NCBI GenBank assembly: GCA_964639255.1
Contig: CAZXDP010000008.1
Span: forward strand, 5,966-69,965
Length of the DNA stretch: 64,000 bases
Reading direction: 5' to 3'
Source of the DNA: NZQO01 sp964639255
GTDB taxonomy: Bacteria > Bacteroidota > Bacteroidia > Flavobacteriales > Flavobacteriaceae
The stretch's first letter is position 1; each line of letters starts with the position of its first letter. The position numbers and the translations under genes were made by a program. Below the pieces are notes generated by a model, which was not told the DNA's origin, searched no databases, and worked only from the letters and a program-made list of their open reading frames with translations. Shown piece by piece: positions 26,967-34,522 of this stretch.

Positions 26967-27237
26967 AATCGAAACCTGAATTACGCTTGTTGCTGATGAT
27001 TTTTGGAAAGGGATTACCCACTTGAAACATTTGAGGACTTTTGGCGATTCTCGTCAAAGCGACATATAGACTACCATTAAAGACCATTAAACCGATGATA
27101 ATGCCAAAGCTGAAGGAAAAGATGATAATGAGCAGTGATGCCAAAATGGATACCATCATCAAGGCAAACAGGGAAAGGGGCAAGCCAAAGATGACCGCAC
27201 GTTTCCGCATATTTCTATAGACTTCATACCGTTTCAT
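26959..27237 (-). CDS. traF: TraF, DUF4133 family (VirB3-like)
   Basis: A 92-aa membrane protein with two hydrophobic segments (LPLSLFALMMVSILASLL and FGIIIGLMVFNGSLYVA). This is the arrangement of DUF4133/VirB3-like TraF. It is encoded between traE and the VirB4 ATPase, the conserved order of Bacteroidota tra operons. Confidence 0.85.
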   Translation of the reverse strand: MKRYEVYRNMRKRAVIFGLPLSLFALMMVSILASLLIIIFSFSFGIIIGLMVFNGSLYVALTRIAKSPQMFQVGNPFPKIISNKRNSGFDYE

Positions 27238-27238
27238 C

Positions 27239-27526
27239 TTATACTACAATGCCTATTAGATAGGTGAAGATTCCAACGACTGCACCAGCAATTAGCACAA
27301 AGACCAATACACGGGTAATCCCTTTTTTAAGGTCTGCGTTTTCACCAAAGAAGTGACCTGCATTAAACAGGAAACCTATTAGAAAGATGACACCCAATAT
27401 AATTGGGAAAATAGTTCGGATGGTGTCGGAAACATCGTTGACAGAATCTTCAATACCACCAATTTGTGCAAAAAGCGAAGTGGATAAGAGCGAAAGAACG
27501 CCTGCCAAATAATATGTTTTTTTCAT
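27239..27526 (-). CDS. traE: TraE, DUF4134 family (VirB2-like pilin)
   Basis: A 95-aa protein with a cleavable signal (MKKTYYLAGVLSLLSTSLFAQ) followed by two TM segments (IFPIILGVIFLIGFLFNAGHFF and VLVFVLIAGAVVGIFTYLI). It matches the DUF4134 pilin-like TraE. It is the first gene of the minus-strand tra operon. The promoter must lie in 27527-27715, which is AT-rich, but I assign no clear box. Confidence 0.85.
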   Translation of the reverse strand: MKKTYYLAGVLSLLSTSLFAQIGGIEDSVNDVSDTIRTIFPIILGVIFLIGFLFNAGHFFGENADLKKGITRVLVFVLIAGAVVGIFTYLIGIVV

Positions 27527-27715
27527 AACGAGTGGGTTTAAAATTTTGGTTCATTTTCGTTATGGGAAATTTACATATATTTGAACATAAATAACTGTAA
27601 ATCAAATATTAGTGAATAAAATATTATTTGATATTGTTTGGTTTTCGTTGCTGTTATTTGGCATCAAATTCTATGGAATTTTGAAGCCGAACTGTTGAAA
27701 ACCTAAAAGTTGAAA

Positions 27716-28378
27716 ATGAAAAAGTGGCTCAAAAACGTCAGTTTTGTGATTTTACTTCTCAAAAGTTGCATCCTTTTTGGGCAGGATTTGGACGCAAAGA
27801 AAATTATCGTAATTGACCCTGGCCACGGCGGAAATGATTCTGGTGCGATTGGGGTAAATAACTTAAAGGAAAAGAGTATAACCTTGGAAATAGCAAGGTC
27901 GATTTCGGAATTGGCCGAGAAAAACCACAATAAAACTGTGGAAATTTATCAAACTCGTTATAGCGATACCTTAGTTTCTTTAAGTGATAGGGCCAAGCTG
28001 GCTAAAGGTCTAAATGCAGATTTGTTCCTGTCCTTGCATTGCAATCATTCGGATAATCCTAATGCTCGTGGTGTAGAAATCTATGTGTCCATTCAAAGGT
28101 CGAAGTTTTTGGATGAAGCAACTTGGTTTGGCTTTCAATTACAAGCTGACTTGAATGAGAAACTGGGTTTTGAAAGCAGAGGCGTGAAGTTCGCCAATTT
28201 TCAAGTACTTCGGGAAACAATTGACTTTATGCCTTCGGTTCTTGTGGAATTGGGGTTTTTGAGCAATGAGGATGAGAATGATTATTTGCGAAAGGTTGAA
28301 TCCTTAAAGTCTTTGACTTTGATAATTTGGGAATGTTTAATTAAAAATATTAATAGTTATGAAAGAGTTAGGGATTGA
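27716..28378 (+). CDS. N-acetylmuramoyl-L-alanine amidase
   Basis: A 220-aa Amidase_3 peptidoglycan hydrolase. The signal peptide SFVILLLKSCILFGQ is followed by IIVIDPGHGGNDSGAIG with the zinc His. Further conserved elements are the NLKEKSITLEIA helix, the LFLSLHCNHSDN metal site and the VLVELGFLSNEDEN catalytic Glu. ATG 27716 is preferred over the TTG at 27710. It is encoded divergently from the tra operon. No VirB1-type transglycosylase is present, so it could open the wall for the mating channel. Confidence 0.9.
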   Translation: MKKWLKNVSFVILLLKSCILFGQDLDAKKIIVIDPGHGGNDSGAIGVNNLKEKSITLEIARSISELAEKNHNKTVEIYQTRYSDTLVSLSDRAKLAKGLNADLFLSLHCNHSDNPNARGVEIYVSIQRSKFLDEATWFGFQLQADLNEKLGFESRGVKFANFQVLRETIDFMPSVLVELGFLSNEDENDYLRKVESLKSLTLIIWECLIKNINSYERVRD

Positions 28379-28432
28379 GGTTATCAAGTGTTTAAAGGAA
28401 ATAATTGAAACAATATTGAAAAGTGAATCAGA

Positions 28433-28954
28433 TTAATAAAGTCCAATATATCCAAGGTTGGCAAGCCTGAAATTCATTGCCTGTTCACTAACTTTAAATT
28501 TTTTTGCCAAATAAGTTACAATATCGTCTGTCTTTTTTGGCGATTGTTTAATTGCTTTTTCAATAAATGATTTTGGCATAAGAAGAGATGCAGCGAAGGC
28601 ATTTGCCTCTCTTTCTCTTCTAAATTCACCAGTACTTGAATCACCGTCTCTGTACATAATACTCTCATTTTTATCTACAAACAATGGTTTGGTCTCTTTA
28701 TGTAAAACAAAATGGCCAAGCTCGTGAGCAATGGTAAATCTTTTTCTATTAGGATGCTCATTATCATTATATCGAATATGAGGCTTGTTATTCTTTATTA
28801 CAAATAAGCCAGATATATCAAAGTCCATATTCTCAGCTTTGACATCAACACCTAGGTGTTTGGAAATCTTGTAGACATCAATTTGACTTGGAGTTTTTAT
28901 GTTAAGTTCCTTTAAAATATTTGAGGTGATTGACTCAATAGAATGATTAAGCAT
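28433..28954 (-). CDS. ImmA/IrrE-family zinc metallopeptidase, CapP-like CBASS activator
   Basis: A 173-aa protease with the zinc motif HELGHFVLH and the downstream Glu in RREREANAFAASLLMP. C-terminal ITYLAKKFKVSEQAMNFRL-like sequence is a winged-helix-type segment. It follows the XRE gene by 2 bp in one operon, and both are divergent from the CBASS genes. This is the CapH-CapP layout, in which the protease cleaves the repressor on DNA damage and induces CBASS. ICE regulation as in ImmR-ImmA is the alternative. Confidence 0.85.
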   Translation of the reverse strand: MLNHSIESITSNILKELNIKTPSQIDVYKISKHLGVDVKAENMDFDISGLFVIKNNKPHIRYNDNEHPNRKRFTIAHELGHFVLHKETKPLFVDKNESIMYRDGDSSTGEFRREREANAFAASLLMPKSFIEKAIKQSPKKTDDIVTYLAKKFKVSEQAMNFRLANLGYIGLY

Positions 28955-28956
28955 AG

Positions 28957-29295
28957 CTAAATGTTTTTAAGAAAATCCTTTAATTTTTGTTTCTGACCAT
29001 CTTCAAGTTTTGAAGAATTTAGAAACTTGATATAATCGCTTACCTCTGAAGTGGCAAGACTTACGATTTCATCGTTATTTGGAAGGAAGTAATCAATATT
29101 TACATTACATACTTTGGAAATCTCATAAAGAATATGCAAAGGAATTTGATGTCGCCCAAGTTCGATGTTAGAGACAGAAGACCTGCTTAAATCCAGTTTT
29201 TTCGATAATTCAAGCTGACTAAGACCAAGAGATTCTCTTTGGGATTTAATCCTCTCGCCGATTAATTTGTATAGCGCTTCTTTATACTCTGTCAA
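28957..29295 (-). CDS. XRE-family repressor, CapH-like
   Basis: A 112-aa helix-turn-helix protein. The HTH includes GLSQLELSKKLDLSRSSVSN and ELGRHQIP. The C-terminal helix (SKLEDGQKQKLKDFLKN) may dimerise. It heads a two-gene operon with the ImmA-like protease. Identical 11-bp sites in opposite orientation lie in its own promoter (29333-29343) and next to the CBASS start (29431-29441), so it probably represses both. Confidence 0.88.
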   Translation of the reverse strand: MTEYKEALYKLIGERIKSQRESLGLSQLELSKKLDLSRSSVSNIELGRHQIPLHILYEISKVCNVNIDYFLPNNDEIVSLATSEVSDYIKFLNSSKLEDGQKQKLKDFLKNI

Positions 29296-29321
29296 TGTTA
29301 GTTCAAGAAATTAATTTTCTG

Positions 29322-29352
29322 CAAAGGTAATAAATGTTTATAAATCTGTCAA
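29322..29352 (-). promoter_or_regulatory. Promoter of the XRE-protease operon with operator
   Basis: On the minus strand TTG (29352-29350), a 20-bp spacer, then TACCTTTG (29329-29322). The 11-mer AATGTTTATAA at 29333-29343 lies between the two boxes and would block RNA polymerase if bound. Confidence 0.65.
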
Positions 29353-29382
29353 TAGGGTGTTAATAACTTAATCGTTCAATTT

Positions 29383-29441
29383 TTGGCGTATTAAAATAAT
29401 GCTTATATTTGTGACATAATTATGATAGTATTATAAACATT
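29383..29441 (+). promoter_or_regulatory. CBASS operon promoter and operator
   Basis: TTG at 29383-29385, an 18-bp spacer, then TATATTTG at 29404-29411: a very good Bacteroidota promoter. TTATAAACATT at 29431-29441 is the inverted copy of the 11-mer in the opposing promoter. It sits just before the ATG at 29447, in a repressing position. Confidence 0.75.
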
Positions 29442-29446
29442 ATATT

Positions 29447-29623
29447 ATGGCAGCCAATGGAAAAAGCGGAGACAACCGCAGACACGGAGCAGTTAAGAAA
29501 CGTTCTCAAGTAAAAAACCCTAAAACTGGGATTTGGACCAAGCGTGATTCAGAAACAGGTAAGTTTATGGATGGAAAAACATCAAGTAAAAAACCATTCA
29601 AAGGGGTAAGAAAGGAAAAGTAA
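29447..29623 (+). CDS. Small basic protein (58 aa), first gene of the CBASS operon
   Basis: A frame rich in Lys and Gly, starting MAANGKSGDNRRHGAVKKRS and ending FKGVRKEK. The pattern N-GK-x-G-D-x-R-x-GAVK...RDSETGKFMD recalls a widespread family of short proteins of unknown function often found beside defence genes. It starts 36 bp downstream of a clear promoter and ends 12 bp before the next gene. Coding is supported by position and by the family-like pattern. Function unknown. Confidence 0.75.
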   Translation: MAANGKSGDNRRHGAVKKRSQVKNPKTGIWTKRDSETGKFMDGKTSSKKPFKGVRKEK

Positions 29624-29635
29624 TAATAGATTAAT

Positions 29636-30052
29636 ATGACAAAATACTTACAATTGATTAACCAGTTAGCCCCAATCGATGTAATAGTGGCTAAGAAGAG
29701 AAACGGTCTAGGAAGAATACTGGACCATTACGTAGTTTATTTAGGCAATGGTGTTTTTATAGGTAATCTTAAAGGCGCAGTTAAAATTATCCCACAGAAT
29801 GAACTTATGCAACTACTGCAAGAATACGAACCTGTGAGAATACGAAAGTTTAGAGGGAGCCATTTTGACATTCAGAGTGCAATTAAGAGGGCGTATCAAA
29901 AGCTAGGTCAGCGTTATAGCTTCTTGGGCTTCAATTGTGAGCATTTTGCAAATTGGGTACAATACGGCAAAGAGAGAAGTAGTCAAGTAAATACCGGCTT
30001 GATGGTGCTTGGAAGCGTAATCTTTTTAAGACTTATATCGAACGATGAATAA
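29636..30052 (+). CDS. LRAT-like permuted papain-fold protein
   Basis: A 138-aa protein with the DHYVVYLGNGVF strand (His31) and the FNCEHFANWV motif (Cys101). This is the order of LRAT/PPPDE-type permuted thiol hydrolases. A C-terminal hydrophobic tail (GLMVLGSVIFLRLI) may anchor it in the membrane. It overlaps the NUDIX effector gene by 8 bp, so it belongs to the CBASS operon. Possible roles are a deconjugating isopeptidase for the E2-like domain, or a lipid acyltransferase effector. Neither is proven. The catalytic residues look intact. Confidence 0.75.
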   Translation: MTKYLQLINQLAPIDVIVAKKRNGLGRILDHYVVYLGNGVFIGNLKGAVKIIPQNELMQLLQEYEPVRIRKFRGSHFDIQSAIKRAYQKLGQRYSFLGFNCEHFANWVQYGKERSSQVNTGLMVLGSVIFLRLISNDE

Positions 30053-30872
30053 AGTACTTAGACGCTTTTTGTTTTACCTAATCGGATTTCTTGTAGCAAT
30101 TAGCTATTTGGCATATCGTTACCTGTATTTAAAGGGTGCAAACGATTTTCACAAAGAAATTTTAGTAACAGCAGCCTTTGCGGTTGTAATCGGATGCTTT
30201 ACAGGTATTATAGAAATCGTCAAAGCACAAGGGAAATACTTTTGGATTGCCTTAAGGTGTTTTCTTTTAATTCCAAACAAAAAGGTATATGTATCTCTAA
30301 GTTACCTGCTCAGAATAAAAATACCAGGTGATGAAAAGTATTTTTTGGTCAAGGGTGCTAAGATTAATCAATATCAGCCAGTTGGAGGGGTTTATAAATT
30401 GGTTGGCAATAAGGATTTATACAAGGACTGGAAGGCAGCCCCTAAAGCAGATGGAAAGAACCCTAGAGACCTACGGTTTTTTGTTAGCGCAAAATTCATC
30501 CCAAAAATTATCAGCTGGTTCTATTCTCGAAAGGACAGAGAAAATGGGGTGTGGCGAGAATTTTCGGAAGAATTGGTTGAAACTCAAATTTTAAGTGCTA
30601 CTAATTTCAAATCTATAAGGGCGGAATATCTCGGGACAGAGGAAAATGTTTTATGCAAACAAACACGTTTTAAAGATGAGCAGTACCATACTTTGATTTA
30701 CGATATTTTCCAGATTGAGCTAAACACAAAGCAGTTAAAAGAATTTAAAAAACTATTAAAAAGCAGTTCATTTAATCAGAAATATGCTTTCGTTACTGAG
30801 GATGATATAAAAAAAGAATGCTTTGACGAGCATAAAACAAGAATAGGACAACACTCTAAATACATATTATAA
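30045..30872 (+). CDS. Two-TM SMODS-associated NUDIX effector (Cap16-like)
   Basis: A 275-aa protein. Two N-terminal TM segments (about 7-24 and 39-58) precede a cytoplasmic domain with a degenerate Nudix box (REFSEEL, 171-177). This matches the SMODS-associated NUDIX (Sa_NUDIX) type seen as a membrane effector in CBASS. The second messenger from the neighbouring CD-NTase would bind the NUDIX part and trigger membrane damage. The gene ends at the base before the CD-NTase ATG, so the two are tightly coupled. Confidence 0.8.
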   Translation: MNKVLRRFLFYLIGFLVAISYLAYRYLYLKGANDFHKEILVTAAFAVVIGCFTGIIEIVKAQGKYFWIALRCFLLIPNKKVYVSLSYLLRIKIPGDEKYFLVKGAKINQYQPVGGVYKLVGNKDLYKDWKAAPKADGKNPRDLRFFVSAKFIPKIISWFYSRKDRENGVWREFSEELVETQILSATNFKSIRAEYLGTEENVLCKQTRFKDEQYHTLIYDIFQIELNTKQLKEFKKLLKSSSFNQKYAFVTEDDIKKECFDEHKTRIGQHSKYIL

Positions 30873-32504
30873 ATGAATTTTCAAGATTACTTATATAGAA
30901 ATGGTTTTCAGCGTGAGGACTTATTGGCAAGACTTGCTGAGTCGCTGGAGCTCGACGAAACAAGGTCAAATAAGATGGAGACTGCTTACAATGCCATCTA
31001 TGATGTTCTAAAGGCAGACCCAGTATTTTTCTCTAAGGTTGATTTTGTAGTCTATCCACAGGGTTCAAAAGCCATAGGAACAACCACAAAGCCAATAGGA
31101 AAGGATGAATTTGATTTGGATATTGTGGTCCAAATTAAGGATTCATACAGGAACTATACTTCGTCGGAGATTTACAATCACCTCATACGTGTTTTCACTA
31201 GCAATGAGGTTTATAAGCCAAAACTTCTAAAAAAGAACAGGTGCGCAAGAATAAATTACGCTGGGGATTTTCATTTAGACATCTTACCTGGTTGCATAAT
31301 CATCCCATTCGAAGATAAAATTATGGTACCCGACCGGGAACTAGCAACTTGGACTTCTTCCTTTCCCAAAGGGTATGCTAAATGGTTTACTGATAAAGCT
31401 GAAGATATTCGTGAACCGGTTTTGTTACGAAAAGCATTTACTGATTATGTTACACTATCTGAAGCGAAGGCTGAACAGGAGGACTTACCAGACGAGAACA
31501 TCTATGAAAAAGAGCCGCTAAAACGTGCTGTACAGCTTACTAAACGATACAGAGATATTTTCTTTGAGAAAAAACCAAAACACAAAACATCAAGTATAGT
31601 ATTGACTACAATTTTTGGAGAATTATACCAAGGTGAAGCATCGATTTATGAAACGATTGATAACACGCTAAATAGGATTTTAGAACGCTATACAAGCTAT
31701 GAAAAGCTTTTTGAAAGTAGTGGAGTCTACAAAAGGATTAAGGTTTTAAATCCGGTAAATGAAGATGAAGACTTTACTGAAAAGTGGGATAAGGACAAAG
31801 AATACTATACTCAATTCATCAGTTTTATAAGAAGCTATAAAGAAAAATGGGAGCAGTTAAAAAATGGGAATTTCAGCGTTGCAGAAGACTTGTTTGGCAG
31901 TGCTAGAACTAAAACCATTTTAAAGTCTCAATTAGAAAACTTATCTGGAAATGGTAAAAATGAATTGGAAAAAGCAGATCTTGCTATACTATCTGGTAAA
32001 AGTTATGTTGATGACCGAGGAAGAATTTCTAGAGATTCAGGCTACCCGAGCAAACCTAATAGAAACTACGGTGGTGTAGAATTAAATTTGAATTTAGGTA
32101 AAAAGGATATACAGAAGAACTATGTTGCGGCACATATCCAAAAAGACCATTTAGATAAACATTTTCCTTGGCTTAAGACTGTCATCACCGATGGGAAATT
32201 GTTAGGAAAAGGAAAAATCAAACCCAATGGATGCAAAAAAGAATATGAGATTCTTGTCGATTATGATATCAATAGGCAAGGGCGAAAAGAAAGGGTTTAT
32301 GTGCTAAATGATAGTCAAATCAAGTTTGGTAAAACACCACATCTATATCCTGGAAATAGTTTGTGCCTTTACTACCCCAAAGATTTATCACCACATTTGG
32401 ACTTGAATTTTGTGGATGTTATGCCTTGGATATCAGAATGGCTTGTAATGTATGAACTATGGAAGAAGTATGGTCTGTGGTTAGCAGATGAAGTCAAGCA
32501 CTAG
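30873..32504 (+). CDS. CBASS CD-NTase fused to an E2-like conjugation domain
   Basis: A 543-aa fusion. Residues 1 to about 370 are a CD-NTase/SMODS nucleotidyltransferase, with GS at 64-65 within PQGSKAIGT, metal Asp81 and Asp83 (DEFDLDIVV), and Asp136 (FHLDILPG). Residues about 400-543 look like a prokaryotic E2 domain: PHLYPGNSLCLYYPK (Pro489-Lys503) parallels the HPN...G.ICL motif of ubiquitin-conjugating enzymes, with Cys498 as likely catalytic residue. WISEWLVMYELW and GLWLADE follow. In short type II CBASS the E2 is a separate gene that conjugates the CD-NTase. Here it is in one chain. The product nucleotide is unknown. Confidence 0.85.
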   Translation: MNFQDYLYRNGFQREDLLARLAESLELDETRSNKMETAYNAIYDVLKADPVFFSKVDFVVYPQGSKAIGTTTKPIGKDEFDLDIVVQIKDSYRNYTSSEIYNHLIRVFTSNEVYKPKLLKKNRCARINYAGDFHLDILPGCIIIPFEDKIMVPDRELATWTSSFPKGYAKWFTDKAEDIREPVLLRKAFTDYVTLSEAKAEQEDLPDENIYEKEPLKRAVQLTKRYRDIFFEKKPKHKTSSIVLTTIFGELYQGEASIYETIDNTLNRILERYTSYEKLFESSGVYKRIKVLNPVNEDEDFTEKWDKDKEYYTQFISFIRSYKEKWEQLKNGNFSVAEDLFGSARTKTILKSQLENLSGNGKNELEKADLAILSGKSYVDDRGRISRDSGYPSKPNRNYGGVELNLNLGKKDIQKNYVAAHIQKDHLDKHFPWLKTVITDGKLLGKGKIKPNGCKKEYEILVDYDINRQGRKERVYVLNDSQIKFGKTPHLYPGNSLCLYYPKDLSPHLDLNFVDVMPWISEWLVMYELWKKYGLWLADEVKH

Positions 32505-32513
32505 ATTTTCCTC

Positions 32514-33176
32514 TCATTTCCTCTTATCCCCAGCCCCTTTATCAAAAGCAATCAAATTAAACAGTTCACGCATCCGGCTACGGACGCGATTACCATAGCG
32601 TTCTTCCAGTTCTTCGGCATTAAGGTTGGTAGTAGCGTGGGTCTTTATTTTTCGTTTGGTATCGAGATAGAGTTCGTAGCGGGATAAAAGCACTTCACCC
32701 ATCACATTTAAGTCCTTACCATAAAAGCGTCCGGCAGGTTCTACGCCCAAATCGTCAAAACAGTAAAATTTAGCATTGCCATATTCCTCGACAGTTTTAA
32801 AACCCAAATGATTAAAGCTGAAAGTAACATTTCGGCACGGAATCATTTCATAAGGGCGTTGTAAAGGCACAATATGGCGCAACAATTTCATCAAACTGGT
32901 CTTACCACAGCCTACAGGCCCGGAAAGTAGAATACCTTTTTCAATGTCGATGTCATATTTCTCACAGTTGTCCTTGTCTTTGATAAAATATGAACAAAGC
33001 TTCAACAGAATACCCTTATCCTCATCATAAATCCTGAACTTTTTACCAAACAGCAGCTTGCCTTTAGCATTCAAATAAATCAAGATTTTTGGGAAGTCGT
33101 ACAGTACGCTTTTCCCATCAAACTTTCCCAGCGAATATTCCACGCCGCCTTCGGTGATTTTAGAGGGGTTGTCCAT
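32514..33176 (-). CDS. DnaC/IstB-like AAA+ ATPase
   Basis: A 220-aa ATPase with Walker A GPVGCGKTS and Walker B FYCFDDLG, then THATTNLNAEELEERYG (sensor region) and the arginine patch RVRSRMRELF. Start is MDNPSKITEGG at 33176; an in-frame extension upstream would run through the neighbouring gene. It is probably a helicase loader for replication of the circular element. It overlaps the DnaD-like gene by 17 bp, so the two are coupled. Confidence 0.85.
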   Translation of the reverse strand: MDNPSKITEGGVEYSLGKFDGKSVLYDFPKILIYLNAKGKLLFGKKFRIYDEDKGILLKLCSYFIKDKDNCEKYDIDIEKGILLSGPVGCGKTSLMKLLRHIVPLQRPYEMIPCRNVTFSFNHLGFKTVEEYGNAKFYCFDDLGVEPAGRFYGKDLNVMGEVLLSRYELYLDTKRKIKTHATTNLNAEELEERYGNRVRSRMRELFNLIAFDKGAGDKRK

Positions 33177-33912
33177 AGTCTTTCGTTTTCGTGGTTCGCA
33201 AGTTGTCCTTGATTTGGGATGCTTCTTTTTTGTTTGGTTTGTTTTCAGCTTCAAAAAGTTCGGTTCTGTCCATCCAGTTGATAGCCACAGCTCGCCAATC
33301 CCGAATCGGTTCGCCATCGCCTGTTTGCCAATCTCGGTCAGCATAGTGCTGATAAAACTTTTCAGCTTCAGCTTTATCAAAATTCTTTTCTTTAAAAAAA
33401 TCAACGACAGCCAGACAGTCCTTTGGCTGTTTTATATAGTTTTCCTGTTTGATATTGTTTGTATTAGATACCAATGCTTGTCCATTTGTGGGACGGTGTC
33501 GGTACACCGCCTGTTCATTTTTGGGATGGTGGTGTCCCTCAAGCGGTACACCTCTGGGATAGTACTGTTCCGCAAGCTGTTCCAATATGGGATTGTACTG
33601 TCCCGAAACAGGTTCATCACTTGTACCGATAATGGACATCTTGATTTTACTGCCCTTGTATGGATTGTTGGACGGGAAATAGGATAGATAATCCCACGAG
33701 TGAAGTTCTGTAATGCATCTGTGATAGGTAGATTTTGACCCAATCTTGGCCACGCGCATCAGTTCCCTGCGGTTTACGTAGAATTCATCCATAAAACGGC
33801 AACTGTTCCATTCCTGGAACAGCGCCATATACAGACTGATATGGGTAGGATTTAGGCGGTCATCAAAATAGAACGTTTCAAAAGCCGCATTGAGTAGCTT
33901 TATATAGTTCAT
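33160..33912 (-). CDS. DnaD/replication-initiator-like protein
   Basis: A 250-aa protein. The N-terminal winged-helix-like part (MNYIKLLNAAFETFYFD, then NPTHISLYMALFQEWN) resembles the HTH of replication proteins in Bacteroidota elements. The middle contains a degenerate repeat region (about residues 112-155, pattern GxYxP..EQ). The C-terminal WRAVAINWMDRTELFE segment is a DnaD-like tail. I chose Met at 33912 because the upstream extension would overlap the HTH gene. It probably acts with the neighbouring AAA+ ATPase. Confidence 0.75.
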   Translation of the reverse strand: MNYIKLLNAAFETFYFDDRLNPTHISLYMALFQEWNSCRFMDEFYVNRRELMRVAKIGSKSTYHRCITELHSWDYLSYFPSNNPYKGSKIKMSIIGTSDEPVSGQYNPILEQLAEQYYPRGVPLEGHHHPKNEQAVYRHRPTNGQALVSNTNNIKQENYIKQPKDCLAVVDFFKEKNFDKAEAEKFYQHYADRDWQTGDGEPIRDWRAVAINWMDRTELFEAENKPNKKEASQIKDNLRTTKTKDYGQPL

Positions 33913-33916
33913 ATTT

Positions 33917-34201
33917 TCAAGAATTAAAACCGTGATGCACACGGTTGGCATCCATTACCTTTTGAATTTCCTCGGCATCATAATAGATGATTCCGCCTAC
34001 CTTAGTGAATGGTAAGGTGCCATTGATACGAAGATTTTGAAGTGTGCCAGGACTTACCTGAAGCAAATCCATTACTTCGGAAGATTTAAGGTATTTCTTG
34101 ATTTTTCCAGTAGCCTGTTTGGCCAAAAGAGTTTTGATGTCATCGAGCAATTCCATCTTGAATTCCCGAAGGTCGTCGGTGGTGATAATACTTGTCGGCA
34201 T
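33917..34201 (-). CDS. Excisionase-like helix-turn-helix protein
   Basis: A 94-aa HTH_17-type protein: KYLKSSEVMDLLQVSPGTLQ, then NGTLPFTKVGGIIYYD. Such MerR-like short proteins act as Xis factors (Xis2d-like in CTnDOT). It is first in the operon with the replication genes. Palindromes at 34325 and 34462 lie upstream, where RteC could activate it. Confidence 0.8.
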   Translation of the reverse strand: MPTSIITTDDLREFKMELLDDIKTLLAKQATGKIKKYLKSSEVMDLLQVSPGTLQNLRINGTLPFTKVGGIIYYDAEEIQKVMDANRVHHGFNS

Positions 34202-34522
34202 AATAGAACGGTTTAAAAGAAAGGGACTATCGCATTGCTTTCAACTAATTTGATAGCCCCTAACCTGATTTGACTTTCGTTCTGCAAATTTGATATGGAT
34301 TATCGGATTTTCTTCCCCAGTACGACCGTACTACGGTGAAAATTTAACATCTTGAAATTTGGTTTGATTTGGTGCTGTTTAATGGCCCTAATGCCGAAAC
34401 TTGCACCCAAAAGGAAATAAATTTTATGCAAAATAGGCTGAAAACCAAATCACCGTAGGTCAACCGTAGTACGGTAATTTTTTAACATTTAGATTTGATG
34501 GATAAACGGCTGGTAGATTCTA
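34202..34522 (-). promoter_or_regulatory. Regulatory gap with two 13-bp palindromes
   Basis: No gene in 321 bp. It holds ACCGTACTACGGT (34325-34337) and ACCGTAGTACGGT (34462-34474), both perfect palindromes apart from the centre base. Each is followed by a similar A/T tract ending in TTTAACAT. They lie upstream of the excisionase-like gene and downstream of rteC, so they may be RteC targets. Confidence 0.65.

Noticed and set aside
28359..28436. 25-aa frame overlapping the amidase end
   Set aside because: Very short, overlaps two other genes and has no clear start signal.
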